Origin: Stutzerimonas stutzeri
Lineage (GTDB): Bacteria > Pseudomonadota > Gammaproteobacteria > Pseudomonadales > Pseudomonadaceae
Assembly (NCBI RefSeq): GCF_024448715.1
Contig: NZ_JAMOHZ010000003.1
Location: forward strand, 186,001-250,000
Direction of reading: 5' to 3'
DNA: 64,000 bases
In this document: positions 55,248-64,000 of the stretch, in pieces
Position numbering within the stretch: the first letter of the stretch is position 1
How the letters are laid out: each line of letters opens with the position of its first letter
Notes under the pieces: generated by a model
The model's input: the letters and a program-made list of their open reading frames with translations, nothing else
Told to the model about the DNA's origin: nothing
Databases searched by the model: none
Translations under genes and position numbers: made by a program

Positions 55248-57236
55248 TTACCTGAAGGTGCTGATCAGTGTATCGAACAAGGTGCGGGCAACTTGAATGA
55301 TCTGGGCGGACGCGTTGTAGTACTGCTCGAACTTGATCAAATTCGCCGCCTCTTCGTCTAGATTGACTGCAGACAACGAGTCCCGATTATCGGTGGCTTG
55401 CTTAAGGATTGCGCCCGTCGCTTCGCTGTCCATTCTTGCCTGGGCGGTCAGCGTCCCCACGCGCTCTACCAGCTCGCCGTATCCATCGGTAAAACTCTTT
55501 CCAGAACCGGGTACGTTCGCGTCGGCGCCGATTGTTTGGCGGGTCTGCAGGTCAACCATCTTCAGAGCGTTGCGGTTATCCGAAACGCCATGCTGATTAA
55601 AACCGATGGTGAACGTGTCACCCTCCTGAGGGCGGCCACTGACTGTGAAAGTGAAGCTATGGCCATCTATGGTGATGGCTAGCTCGTTGGTTTGCCCTGG
55701 GGTAAACACGGCAGGGCTTACCTGGGTTACACCAGCACCACTAATGGTTGGGGGAGCGCCATCGTTATAGGTCAAGGTAATGTCAGCCGGAAGCGCTGCC
55801 TTCAACGCTGCCATATCAACTGACTCAGAAGTTTCCGGCTGGCTGATAACGCCAGTGCCAGCGTTCTGCAGATCGCTTTGTGCTCGTACAGGCGCGGCGA
55901 ATGCAAGCTGATCAGCTTGGTCCAGCACCGATGTGATATCGGTCGCGCCGCGCCTTGTGGGTTGCAATGAGAACTTGTCACCCGCTTGCGGCGTGCCGCT
56001 GATTGCGACGGTAAAGCCCTGATCGTTGCCAGCACTGTCGGCAAAGCTCAAATAAGCCGGCGGCCCGGCGTTGGGGGTAACCGTGATGCTAGCGGAATCA
56101 CTCAAGCGTCTCGCAGAGTAATTGGTGCCGTCGAACTCCAGACGATAATCGCTGATGGTAAGGCTGCCGGTGTCGGTAATCTGGAGAGATGCATCGGCTG
56201 CTGAGGTATTTCCACTGAATGGTGTCGCGCGCAGGTCCATCAACGAAGCGGCATTAAAATCACCAAACAGCGCTGCACCTACCTCCCCCTTCAGATCCAG
56301 ACCCTGAGTTTGCTGAGCGTTGATCTGATCGCTTACCGCAAGCGCTAGCCTGCCGAGCGAGTTCATCGTCGAGTCCAGGACCTCTTCGCGGTAGCGAATC
56401 AGACCGCCCAGCTCGCCTCCGGTGATCTGCGAGGTGATGCCCTGACGCGAACCGCCACTGACGAACTGTATCTCGTGACGATTAGGGTCGCTCTGCCCAG
56501 GCACCACTTCCAATCGACTAACGCTGTTGCCAACAACTAACGGCTGTCCGGTGCCGACCGAGATATTGAAACTGTTATCGTCTTGCGGCGTTACGGTGAC
56601 ACCGATATAGGTGGAAAGCTGACGCACCGCTTCATCCCGAGCGTCCAGCAAATCATTGGGTTGCTTGCCATTAGCGGAAGCGGTCGCGATAGCTTGGTTG
56701 AGGCTACCTATAGTTCCCGCCAGACGGTTGACTTGATCAGTCACCGCCGCCATCTGCTTGTTGGTGAAGTTGTTTTGTTCGGTCAGCCGGTCGGAAACGG
56801 TATTGAATCGACGCGCAAGCCCTTCAGCTTCCGCTAGTACCAGCTGGCGTGCCGGGATGTTGGCGGGGTCTTCCGCTGCGGTCTGTAGCGCCGAAAAGAA
56901 CTTTTGCAGCGATGGGGTAATACCGGTCGTACTGCCGGCGAGCAGGGAATCCAATTGGTCGATCTGGCTTTTATAGGATTCGACGTCGCTGCTCAGCGAC
57001 GTACTGCTGCGCAGCTGGCTGGTCAGGAACTCGCTGTAGGTACGGCGGATTTCCACCAGCGTCGTGCCCGAGCCTATATAACCGGCGCCGCTGAATTGCG
57101 GTGTGCGGGTTGCCTGGGACGCATCCTGACGGCTATAGCCAGGGGTGTTGACGTTGCTGATGTTGTGGCCGGTGATGGATAGTTGAGTCTTGCTCGCGCT
57201 CAGGCCCGACAGGCCGATATTCAGTAGGTCAGCCAT
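55248..57236 (-). CDS. flgK: Flagellar hook-associated protein 1 FlgK
   Basis: A 662-residue protein forming the first hook-filament junction. The start has LLNIGLSGLSASKTQLSITGHNISNVNTPGYSRQ, and the end has AVNLDEEAANLIKFEQYYNASAQIIQVARTLFDTLISTFR, both FlgK hallmarks shared with rod and hook proteins. The central part is large and divergent. It lies two bases after the flgJ stop and 11 before flgL, so it is co-transcribed with both. Confidence 0.96.
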   Translation of the reverse strand: MADLLNIGLSGLSASKTQLSITGHNISNVNTPGYSRQDASQATRTPQFSGAGYIGSGTTLVEIRRTYSEFLTSQLRSSTSLSSDVESYKSQIDQLDSLLAGSTTGITPSLQKFFSALQTAAEDPANIPARQLVLAEAEGLARRFNTVSDRLTEQNNFTNKQMAAVTDQVNRLAGTIGSLNQAIATASANGKQPNDLLDARDEAVRQLSTYIGVTVTPQDDNSFNISVGTGQPLVVGNSVSRLEVVPGQSDPNRHEIQFVSGGSRQGITSQITGGELGGLIRYREEVLDSTMNSLGRLALAVSDQINAQQTQGLDLKGEVGAALFGDFNAASLMDLRATPFSGNTSAADASLQITDTGSLTISDYRLEFDGTNYSARRLSDSASITVTPNAGPPAYLSFADSAGNDQGFTVAISGTPQAGDKFSLQPTRRGATDITSVLDQADQLAFAAPVRAQSDLQNAGTGVISQPETSESVDMAALKAALPADITLTYNDGAPPTISGAGVTQVSPAVFTPGQTNELAITIDGHSFTFTVSGRPQEGDTFTIGFNQHGVSDNRNALKMVDLQTRQTIGADANVPGSGKSFTDGYGELVERVGTLTAQARMDSEATGAILKQATDNRDSLSAVNLDEEAANLIKFEQYYNASAQIIQVARTLFDTLISTFR

Positions 57237-57238
57237 GA

Positions 57239-58423
57239 TTAGCCTCTAGTCCGCATGGCGGGTGCCGAACTGGCGTCGGCGATTGTCTGATAGGTCTGCA
57301 CTTTGCGGGCGATCTGATTGATCTTGTTCGCATACTGCGGGTCGGTTGCGTAACCAGCCCGTTGCAATTCGTTGACGAAGCGCTTTGAGTCGCCGGACGT
57401 GCTCGCGACCTGAATCGCCGACTGGTATCGGTCGTTATTTTCGAGCAAACGGACGTAATCGTTGAAGCTCTGCTCGAACGAGTCGTACGCGCGGAAGCCC
57501 GCCATCTGCTTGGTTGCCTTGCCGTTGATGTATTCGGTTGTTTTCACCTGGGCGGATTCTCCGTCCCAGCCGTTGGCCTTGATGCCGAACAGGTTGTGGC
57601 TGTTGCTGCCGTCCCTCTGGCGAATCATCGATTTGCCCCAACCGGTTTCCAACGCAGCCTGAGCCACGAGATAACGTGGCTCCACACCGAGCCGCTTGGC
57701 TGCCTTTTCGGCCATGGGCAGCATGGTCGCGATGAATTCTTCCGGCGAGTTGAAACGCGTCTTGCTCGGTGCGCTCGGCACCGTCGCCTCGACGCCGTTG
57801 ACGATTAGCGGTGCATCCTGGGGCGCAGCGAAGGCCGTCGCAGGTTTCCAGTCGAGATTTACCAGCGGCTGTGGCTTACCCGCCTGTTCGGCGTCGGAGT
57901 TATTTGTTGCGGCTTCGGCAGATGAACGCTCCGCGAGCCTGCCAGGCAGCGCAAGCCGCCGCTGATTGAGCAACTGCGAGTCATTTCGCGCTGGGTCTAC
58001 CGGCGCCACGGCGGCGTTAGGATTACTCGACCATTTTGCGCCTTCGGTCTGCGCTACCTGAGCAAACGAATTCGGCTTCTCGCTGGGCTCCTGCAGCTTG
58101 CTCAGCTGACGAACCAGAACGTCGGCCAGACCAATGCCGCCGCCTTCTTTAGATAGGGTGACCGAGAGTTGCTGATCGTGCATGTCCTGGTACTGCTTGC
58201 TGGCCTGACTGTTAAACGGATTGTCCTTGGACATCACCTCAGTGGCCGAGCGCATCGACTTGAGCATCTCGTTCATGAACAGGGATTCGAACTCCTGCGC
58301 GACCTTGCGCACATTCTCCGCGCCGTCACGGTCCTTGCCCACCTTGAGCTGATTCAGGCGATTCAGGTCGGAATAGCTACCGCTGTCAGGCGTGCGCCGG
58401 CCAAGTCCCAGTCGATTTTCCAT
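57239..58423 (-). CDS. flgJ: Flagellar rod assembly protein/muramidase FlgJ
   Basis: A 394-residue bifunctional protein. The N-terminal rod-capping domain (about 30-110) has AQEFESLFMNEMLKSMRSA and KQYQDMHDQQL. A proline/serine-rich linker follows. The C-terminal glucosaminidase domain (about 225-385) has RYLVAQAALETGWGKSMI with the catalytic glutamate and HNLFGIKA. It opens the cell wall for the growing rod. It is between flgI and flgK with gaps of 10 and two bases. Confidence 0.95.
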   Translation of the reverse strand: MENRLGLGRRTPDSGSYSDLNRLNQLKVGKDRDGAENVRKVAQEFESLFMNEMLKSMRSATEVMSKDNPFNSQASKQYQDMHDQQLSVTLSKEGGGIGLADVLVRQLSKLQEPSEKPNSFAQVAQTEGAKWSSNPNAAVAPVDPARNDSQLLNQRRLALPGRLAERSSAEAATNNSDAEQAGKPQPLVNLDWKPATAFAAPQDAPLIVNGVEATVPSAPSKTRFNSPEEFIATMLPMAEKAAKRLGVEPRYLVAQAALETGWGKSMIRQRDGSNSHNLFGIKANGWDGESAQVKTTEYINGKATKQMAGFRAYDSFEQSFNDYVRLLENNDRYQSAIQVASTSGDSKRFVNELQRAGYATDPQYANKINQIARKVQTYQTIADASSAPAMRTRG

Positions 58424-58433
58424 CTGGTCGTCC

Positions 58434-59537
58434 TCAGATCACAATCAGATCGGCTTGCAACGCGCCGGCTTGCTTGAGCGCCTCGAGAATGGCCATCAGG
58501 TCGCTGGGCGCTGCGCCCACCTGATTCACTGCCCGAACGATCTCATCAAGCGTGGTACCAGGACCGAACTTGAACATCGGCTTGGCTTCCTGCTCCGCTT
58601 TCACGGTGGAATTGGGAACGACCACCGTCTGCCCGTCCGACAGCGGGTTTGGCTGGCTGACCTGCGGGTCTTCGGAAATGGTCACGGTCAAACTGCCATG
58701 GGTCACTGCCGCAGGCTGCACACGCACGTTTTGTCCGATGACAATGGTGCCGGTACGCGAATTGATGATCACCTTGGCGACCGCTTGACCGACGTCGACT
58801 TCCAGGTTTTCCAGGATCGACAGATAGTCAACGCGCTGGCTCGGATCCAGTGGCGCGCTGACGCTCACCGAACCGCCGTCAAGCGCCTGTGCGACTCCTG
58901 GGCCAAGCAGCTCGTTGATATGGTCAACGATATTCTTGGCGGTGGTGAAGTCTGGACGGTTGAGGTTCAGCGTCAGCGTGTTGCCCTGATTGAAAGCGCT
59001 CGGCACCGGCCGCTCGACCGTCGCGCCGTTCGGTATACGGCCCGCGGACGGAATGTTCACGGTAATGCGCGAACCGTCCGCGCCGCCGGCGTCAAAGCCG
59101 CCGACCACCAAATTACCCTGAGCGATCGCATAGACGTTCCCGTCGATCCCCTTCAGTGGCGCCATCAACAGACTGCCGCCGCGCAAGCTCTTGGCGTTAC
59201 CGATCGACGAAACGGTGATGTCGATGGTCTGGCCAGGCTTGGCGAAGGGCGGCAGATCAGCATGAATCGACACAGCCGCGACGTTTTTCAACTGAACGTT
59301 GCCGCCCGCAGGCACCTTGATGCCGAACTGCGCCATCATATTATTGAACGTCTGTACGGTGAATGGCGTCTGCGTGGTCTGGTCACCAGTGCCACTGAGG
59401 CCGACTACCAAGCCATAACCGATCAACTGGTTGCTACGGACGCCCTGAATGGTCGCTATGTCCTTGAGCCGCTCGGCATGAGCCGGGATTGCCATCAGGT
59501 ACAGTAAGGCAACCATAATCGAGCTGAACAGTTTCAT
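58434..59537 (-). CDS. flgI: Flagellar P-ring protein FlgI
   Basis: A 367-residue periplasmic protein. After a signal peptide ([20 protein letters not shown]) comes [32 protein letters not shown], the FlgI start, and [38 protein letters not shown] at the end. It forms the ring round the rod in the cell wall. The ATG at 59537 is chosen because AGGTG stands seven bases upstream; the in-frame GTG at 59546 is rejected. Confidence 0.96.
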   Translation of the reverse strand: MKLFSSIMVALLYLMAIPAHAERLKDIATIQGVRSNQLIGYGLVVGLSGTGDQTTQTPFTVQTFNNMMAQFGIKVPAGGNVQLKNVAAVSIHADLPPFAKPGQTIDITVSSIGNAKSLRGGSLLMAPLKGIDGNVYAIAQGNLVVGGFDAGGADGSRITVNIPSAGRIPNGATVERPVPSAFNQGNTLTLNLNRPDFTTAKNIVDHINELLGPGVAQALDGGSVSVSAPLDPSQRVDYLSILENLEVDVGQAVAKVIINSRTGTIVIGQNVRVQPAAVTHGSLTVTISEDPQVSQPNPLSDGQTVVVPNSTVKAEQEAKPMFKFGPGTTLDEIVRAVNQVGAAPSDLMAILEALKQAGALQADLIVI

Positions 59538-59550
59538 TGCCTGCACCTGC

Positions 59551-60246
59551 TTAGAACGGCCACAACGGGCTTATGAAGAAACGGTCCAGCCAACCGGGTT
59601 GGCTAGCATCGGCGAAGGCGCCGGTCCCCGAATAAGTGATGCGAGCATCGGCTATACGCGTCGACGGCACGGTGTTATCGGTGGCGATATCGTCCGAACG
59701 CACCAGGCCTGCAATGCGCACCAACTCGTCGCCAGTGTTGAGCGTCATCCACTTCTCGCCGCGAATAGCGAGAATCCCATTCGGCAGCACATCCGACACG
59801 GTGACGGTAATCGAGCCGGACAGACTGTTGCTCTGTCCTGCCTGGCCGGAGCCAGAGGTATCACGTGCTGCCTCATATTCGGCACCCAGGGTCATGCTGT
59901 TGCCAGTCAGCGGGTTGGCCATCGAAACGGCACCGCCGAACAGCGACCCAAGTCCGATATTGGCGCTGCTGTCTTTGGAGAGCTGCGAGCTGGCGTTCTT
60001 GCTTGCCTGAGTCCTTTCATTGAGTGTGATCGTGATGATGTCGCCGACTCGATAGGCCTTTCGATCGTCGTAGAGATTGGTCTCGAAACCCGCTTGATAG
60101 ATTGCGCCATTATTCTGCGCGGCCGGTAGCGGCGTGCGCGGCAGCACCGGCGCGTAGTAGGGGTCATTCGCCTTCGGCGCAGGCGCCATGCATCCCGAAA
60201 GGATCACAGCGGACATCAACGGAAGGACAGTCAACAAGCGGCGCAT
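59551..60246 (-). CDS. flgH: Flagellar L-ring lipoprotein FlgH
   Basis: A 231-residue outer-membrane lipoprotein. The lipobox is LSGC with Cys19. The body has [30 protein letters not shown] and [40 protein letters not shown]-type sequence of FlgH. It forms the L ring bushing. ATG 60246 has GAGGTGA just upstream; the GTG at 60252 is rejected. Confidence 0.95.
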   Translation of the reverse strand: MRRLLTVLPLMSAVILSGCMAPAPKANDPYYAPVLPRTPLPAAQNNGAIYQAGFETNLYDDRKAYRVGDIITITLNERTQASKNASSQLSKDSSANIGLGSLFGGAVSMANPLTGNSMTLGAEYEAARDTSGSGQAGQSNSLSGSITVTVSDVLPNGILAIRGEKWMTLNTGDELVRIAGLVRSDDIATDNTVPSTRIADARITYSGTGAFADASQPGWLDRFFISPLWPF

Positions 60247-60276
60247 ATTCACCTCAATCCAGCGGCTGATCGGCTA

Positions 60277-61062
60277 TTACAGCTGCTGGGTAACAAAGGA
60301 CAGCATCTGGTCGGCGGTAGAGATGACCTTGGAGTTCATCTCGTAGGCGCGCTGCGTGGTGATCATGTTCACCAGCTCCTCGACGACGCTGACGTTGGAG
60401 TTTTCCAGGGTGTTCTGCAGCACCGTGCCCAATCCGTTGAGGCCTGGGGTGCTGACCTGTGGCGCACCGCTGGCGGCGGTTTCCAGGAACAGGTTGCTGC
60501 CCATGGCCTGCAGACCGGCCGGGTTGACGAAGTCGGCGGTCTGCAGGTTGCCGATGATCTGAGGCGCCGGGTTACCGAGCGTGGTTACGGAAACGGTTCC
60601 ATCCTCACCTACGGTGAACGTCTGGGTTTCCGGCGGTACGACAATCGCAGGCTCCAACGCGTATCCATTAGAGGTCACGATCTGGCCATCGGCGTTCAGA
60701 TGAAAGCTACCGTCACGTGAGTAGGAAACGGTGCCATCAGGCAGCAAGACCTGAAAGAAGCCACGGCCATTGATTGCCATATCGAGCGGTTGCTCGGTGG
60801 TCTGCAAGCTGCCGGCGGTGAACTGCTTTTGCGTACCGACGATGCGCACACCCGTACCCAGCTGAAGACCGGAGGGAAGCTCGCTGTCCTGGGTCGACTG
60901 GCCGCCCGGCTGCCGGCGAATCTGATAAAGCAGATCCTGAAATTCGGCACGATCTTTCTTGAAACCCGTGGTTGAGACGTTGGCCAAGTTGTTGGAAATG
61001 GTGGTCAGGTTCATGTCCTGGGCGGACAAACCGGTCTTACTCACCCAAAGTGCTGGAAGCAT
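60277..61062 (-). CDS. flgG: Flagellar distal rod protein FlgG
   Basis: A 261-residue rod protein. The start MLPALWVSKTGLSAQDMNLT and the SNNLANVSTTGFKKDRAEFQDL motif, and the end ELVNMITTQRAYEMNSKVISTADQMLSFVTQQL, are the flagellar rod/hook signature; the length is that of FlgG. GAGGAGAA precedes the ATG. It lies 46 bases after flgF. Confidence 0.97.
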   Translation of the reverse strand: MLPALWVSKTGLSAQDMNLTTISNNLANVSTTGFKKDRAEFQDLLYQIRRQPGGQSTQDSELPSGLQLGTGVRIVGTQKQFTAGSLQTTEQPLDMAINGRGFFQVLLPDGTVSYSRDGSFHLNADGQIVTSNGYALEPAIVVPPETQTFTVGEDGTVSVTTLGNPAPQIIGNLQTADFVNPAGLQAMGSNLFLETAASGAPQVSTPGLNGLGTVLQNTLENSNVSVVEELVNMITTQRAYEMNSKVISTADQMLSFVTQQL

Positions 61063-61108
61063 ATTCTTCTCCTCGTGCGCCGATATTCGGGCGCAGCGCG
61101 TTGTTTAC

Positions 61109-61849
61109 TTAGCTGATCTGCAAGACTCGAGCCGCAGCGGCACCATCTTCTTCGGCGGTACGCATCATCTTCACGTGAAGCTCAAACTGTCGGGACAGCG
61201 CCAGCATCGAAGTCATCTCCGCCACCGCGTTGACGTTGCTCGCCTCGAGAAAGCCAGAGACCACGCGAACTGCGGCGTCCGCCTCGACGGGCTGGCCATC
61301 TTTCATGCGAATAAGGCCATCAGTGCCCTTCTCCAACTGCTTCGGGTCCGGGTTGACCAACTTGAGTCGATCAACCGTCACCACCACATTCGGATCTTCG
61401 CCTAGCGCGCGGATGCTGATGGAGCCATCAGCGCCGATCTCAACTTTTTCTTCCGGCGGCACGGCAATCGGCCCGGCATTGCCGAGCACCGGCAAACCAT
61501 CGCCGGTCCGCAGCATGCCCAGAGTGTCTATATTGAGACTGCCGGTTCGGGCGTAGGCTTCGCTGCCATCAGGCGCCTGCACCGCTATCCAGCCATCGCC
61601 TTCCACGGCCACGTCCAAATCCCGCCCGGTTTCCTGAAGCGCACCGGCACTGAAATCCGTGCCTGGACGCTCAGTCATGGCATATACGCGTGCCGGAAAA
61701 CTGTCGCCGAAAACCTGCATCGACCGCGCTTGCTCAAAGTCACGACGGAAGCCGGTGGTCGAGATATTCGCCAGGTTGTTGGCATGGGCCTGCTGCGCGC
61801 GAGCGTTCTGGCTCGCACCCGTCATTGCCACATAGAGCATCTTGTCCAT
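61109..61849 (-). CDS. flgF: Flagellar proximal rod protein FlgF
   Basis: A 246-residue rod protein. It begins MDKMLYVAMTGASQNARAQQ with the NNLANISTTGFRRDFEQA motif and ends with SMLALSRQFELHVKMMRTAEEDGAAAARVLQIS. It joins the MS-ring-proximal rod. GGAGG lies six bases before the ATG. A sigma-54-type promoter stands about 55 bases upstream, so it starts the flgFGHIJKL unit. Confidence 0.96.
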   Translation of the reverse strand: MDKMLYVAMTGASQNARAQQAHANNLANISTTGFRRDFEQARSMQVFGDSFPARVYAMTERPGTDFSAGALQETGRDLDVAVEGDGWIAVQAPDGSEAYARTGSLNIDTLGMLRTGDGLPVLGNAGPIAVPPEEKVEIGADGSISIRALGEDPNVVVTVDRLKLVNPDPKQLEKGTDGLIRMKDGQPVEADAAVRVVSGFLEASNVNAVAEMTSMLALSRQFELHVKMMRTAEEDGAAAARVLQIS

Positions 61850-61901
61850 CGAACCTCCGAGACGCAGGAATTGACGCTTGCTGTTCTACGGATGTTTAGG
61901 A

Positions 61902-61918
61902 AGCAATGCACATGCCAA
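61902..61918 (-). promoter_or_regulatory. Sigma-54-type promoter of flgF
   Basis: Read on the minus strand: TTGGCATGTGCATTGCTT, that is TGGCATG-N4-TTGCT, a close match to the -24/-12 consensus (TGGCACG-N4-TTGCA). It ends about 50 bases before the flgF ATG. FleQ/FleR-type enhancer binding would be expected upstream; no site was identified. Confidence 0.7.
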
Positions 61919-61964
61919 CGCCCAGACAATCGGCTAAGCAGATGATTTATAAAGGAATATTCAT

Positions 61965-61990
61965 AACAAAAAAGGCCCCGAAGGGCCTTC
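61965..61990 (-). terminator. Rho-independent terminator of flgE
   Basis: On the minus strand AAGGCCC, loop TTCG, GGGCCTT, then TTTT follows flgE by about 55 bases and stands just before the flgF promoter. Confidence 0.85.
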
Positions 61991-62044
61991 AAAAAGCGAA
62001 GCGGCAGAATCCCGCCATGCGACGATTGCCGTCGCGAATAACGA

Positions 62045-63334
62045 TCAGCGTAGGTTGATGATCGTCTGAGTGATCGCGCTTTCGGTTTCGATGGTTTTAG
62101 CGTTCGCCTGGTAGTTGCGCTGAGCGACGATCAGATTGACCAACTGGTCCGATAACTCGACGTTGGAGTCTTCCAACGCTCCGGCTTGCAATGCACCGAG
62201 CGTGCCGCTACCCGGCGGGTTGCGAACCGGCTCACCCGATTCGAAGGACTGTACCCACTGGGTCTTACCTACCGGAGTCAAACCTTGAACATTGGCGAAG
62301 TTGGCCAAAGTAATCTGCCCTTGAACCTTGGATTGCCCGTTGGTGTAGCGGGCAAAAATTTCACCGGTTTCGCTAATTTCCAGTCCTGCCAGCTCGCCCG
62401 TGGTATAGCCATCCTGGCTGACTTGGTTGACGGCGAATGAGCTGGCGTACTGCGTTGACCCACGCATATCCAGAGTCATGTTCAACCCTCCCGCTGGCGC
62501 CGCGTTGTTCAACGACCAAGTACCATCGCTGTTTTCCACGGCGGGTTGCCACCCTGATATCGCCATGCTGCCGCTGGCCGGCGTGATCAAGCTGCCAGAC
62601 GGACTGAATTCAAGGGTAATCGAGCTCGGTGTGGTCCCGCTTACCGGGTCCGTAGGCGTCTGCGGGTTACGCCCGTCGATTAACACATTCATCTGCCAAG
62701 TATTAGCCGTCGGGCTTTTAACAAAATACTGGGTCATGACATGCGCGTTACCCTGCTCGTCATAGATGTTGGTTGAAGTCGACGAGTTGTAGCTCAACGG
62801 ATCCGCAGGATCAAAGGGCGTATTGGCAGGTAGGTTATTCGTCGAGTTGAGATTGAAGCCCTGCGTGATTTGCGTTGTCGCCTTTGGCTCCTGACTGGCG
62901 GTCTGAATCTTCAGATCACTCACCTGGCCGGTTTGAATATTGCCGTTGCCATCAACCGAATATCCTTGAAGGTTATAACCGAAGTTATCGACCAGATTAC
63001 CTTCCTTATCCGTACCGAAATAACCTGCACGGGTATAACTCAGCGCGCCGTTATTGCTGACCTGGAAGAAGCCGTTGCCATTGATCGCCAAGTCCAGCGC
63101 GTTCTGAGTGTAGTTGATATTGCCCTGGTTGAACTGCTGAGACACGTTGGCCAACAGAACGCCGCTTCCCTGCGGGTTCTTGCCAGTTCCGAGAACGGAA
63201 GAGGCGTATACATCTGCAAACTCCGCACGTGACTGCTTGAAGCCAACAGTCCCGGCGTTGGCGATGTTGTTACCTGTCACATTGAGATCTTTGCTGGCGG
63301 CACGCATGCCGCTGAGGCCGATATTGAACGACAT
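62045..63334 (-). CDS. flgE: Flagellar hook protein FlgE
   Basis: A 429-residue hook subunit. The start is MSFNIGLSGMRAASKDLNVTGNNIANAGTVGFKQSRAEFADV, with NALDLAINGNGFFQVSNNG near residue 80; the end is ELSDQLVNLIVAQRNYQANAKTIETESAITQTIINLR. The length is normal for a Pseudomonas hook. It is followed by its own terminator and preceded by flgD with a 31-base gap. Confidence 0.97.
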   Translation of the reverse strand: MSFNIGLSGMRAASKDLNVTGNNIANAGTVGFKQSRAEFADVYASSVLGTGKNPQGSGVLLANVSQQFNQGNINYTQNALDLAINGNGFFQVSNNGALSYTRAGYFGTDKEGNLVDNFGYNLQGYSVDGNGNIQTGQVSDLKIQTASQEPKATTQITQGFNLNSTNNLPANTPFDPADPLSYNSSTSTNIYDEQGNAHVMTQYFVKSPTANTWQMNVLIDGRNPQTPTDPVSGTTPSSITLEFSPSGSLITPASGSMAISGWQPAVENSDGTWSLNNAAPAGGLNMTLDMRGSTQYASSFAVNQVSQDGYTTGELAGLEISETGEIFARYTNGQSKVQGQITLANFANVQGLTPVGKTQWVQSFESGEPVRNPPGSGTLGALQAGALEDSNVELSDQLVNLIVAQRNYQANAKTIETESAITQTIINLR

Positions 63335-63365
63335 GATTTGCTCCTGTTACCGGATGTGCCGGCAG

Positions 63366-64000
63366 TTACTGACCGATGACCTGAACTTGCGACAGCCCAA
63401 TGCTGCCAACACCGGCCAGGTTGAGCATCAGCTCCCCGCCGTTTTGCCCGAGGGTAACGCTGTCTACGTTGGCAGGGAGCAAGGTATATAGGCCCTTGGT
63501 CTCGCCTTGGTAAGTGGCTTGTGCTTCGAATCGATAGGTCCCCGGCGGCAATGTATTGCCGCTCGAGTCCTTGCCATCCCACATGAACGAAACGTTGCCG
63601 GCTTCCTGCTGACCCATGTTGATCCGGTTAACGACCGTACCGGCACTGTCATACACGTTGACGGATACGTTGCTGCTGGTAGTGGGCAATACCAAGCTGG
63701 CCTTGAAGGTTTCGCTAGTGTCGACGACAGCCTTTTCGGTGGGCACGATGACTTTGCGACCAACCAATGAAGACGCCTGCAAGGCCTGCGAAGACTGATA
63801 ACCCGACAGCATGGTTTCCATGCTGGAGTTCAGCTTCTCGACACCTTCCACTGTGCTGAACTGCGCCAACTGTGCGATGAACTCGCCGTTTTCCTGAGGC
63901 TCCAGCGGGTTCTGGTTGTTTAACTGAGTCACCAGCAGCTCGAGAAACTCGTTCTTGCCGAGATCGTTGCTTTTAACTTCGCGATCTTTGATTTGGTATT
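63366..64000 (-). CDS. flgD: Flagellar hook assembly protein FlgD, partial
   Basis: The C-terminal 210 or so residues of FlgD; the N-terminus is cut by the right window edge. The visible part begins YQIKDREVKSNDLGKNEFLEL and has LVTQLNNQNPLEPQENGEFIAQLAQFSTVEGVEKLN, the hook-cap signature, then a beta-sandwich domain with MWDGKDSSGNTLPPGTYRFEAQA. A shorter reading from a GTG at 63932 is within the gene and is not its start. It caps the growing hook. flgC and flgB should lie beyond the edge. Confidence 0.96.
   Translation of the reverse strand, partial: YQIKDREVKSNDLGKNEFLELLVTQLNNQNPLEPQENGEFIAQLAQFSTVEGVEKLNSSMETMLSGYQSSQALQASSLVGRKVIVPTEKAVVDTSETFKASLVLPTTSSNVSVNVYDSAGTVVNRINMGQQEAGNVSFMWDGKDSSGNTLPPGTYRFEAQATYQGETKGLYTLLPANVDSVTLGQNGGELMLNLAGVGSIGLSQVQVIGQ

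Overview
The window looks like chromosomal DNA of a pseudomonad, most likely a Stutzerimonas (Pseudomonas stutzeri group) or close relative. This rests on the high GC, several blocks whose gene order I recall from Pseudomonas aeruginosa (itaconate genes next to a LysR regulator; the N-acetylglutaminylglutamine genes next to a hybrid kinase; lpxL-like, minCDE, rluA, M18 peptidase; prc next to an EAL-CBS-GGDEF protein; the flg cluster), and typical Pseudomonas REP sequences. No rRNA, tRNA, CRISPR array, prophage or intact insertion sequence was seen. Almost all of the sequence is ordinary, densely coded core genome.

Layout. 1-5.7 kb: an itaconate degradation operon on the minus strand (ich-like hydratase, acyl-CoA dehydrogenase, VOC protein, MmgE/PrpD protein, and the 5' part of an itaconate CoA-transferase cut by the window edge), divergent from a LysR regulator; REP sequences sit in most of its gaps. 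6-22.5 kb: housekeeping and transport genes (MFS, arfB, a membrane hydrolase, an amino-acid permease, a chemoreceptor, an ABC exporter, a DsbA-like protein, trhO, a BolA protein, a DUF2059 protein, fumC, a thiolase, mnmC, DUF1127 and a divergent LysR). 23.8-31.7 kb: the NAGGN osmoprotectant cluster (amidotransferase, GNAT/ATP-grasp synthetase, M42 peptidase) followed by a membrane hybrid histidine kinase. 31.7-41.7 kb: YheU, a hypothetical protein, a CynX/NimT-type transporter, an SDR, the yjcH-actP acetate uptake pair, DUF2061, an alpha/beta hydrolase overlapping an MlaA-like gene, pirin and a lipid A acyltransferase. 41.9-52.4 kb: minCDE, rluA, an M18 aminopeptidase, a quinone oxidoreductase, prc, an EAL-CBS-GGDEF protein and a small three-gene operon (HTH, unknown, Sel1-like). 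52.6-53.8 kb: a YkvA protein, a 470-base gene-poor spacer with two inverted DnaA boxes, and comEA. 54-64 kb: the flagellar genes flgL, K, J, I, H, G, F, E and D (flgD cut by the edge), all on the minus strand, with a terminator and a sigma-54-type promoter dividing flgE from flgF.

The least ordinary items are: a 194-base MITE-like element with a perfect 20-base terminal inverted repeat and TA ends (33760-33953); a related-looking imperfect inverted repeat directly after minE; the DnaA-box palindrome near 53.1 kb; the MlaA-like protein that lacks a lipobox and is coupled to an alpha/beta hydrolase; and the HTH/unknown/Sel1 operon. I did not find a clearly new multi-gene system, and these are offered as leads.
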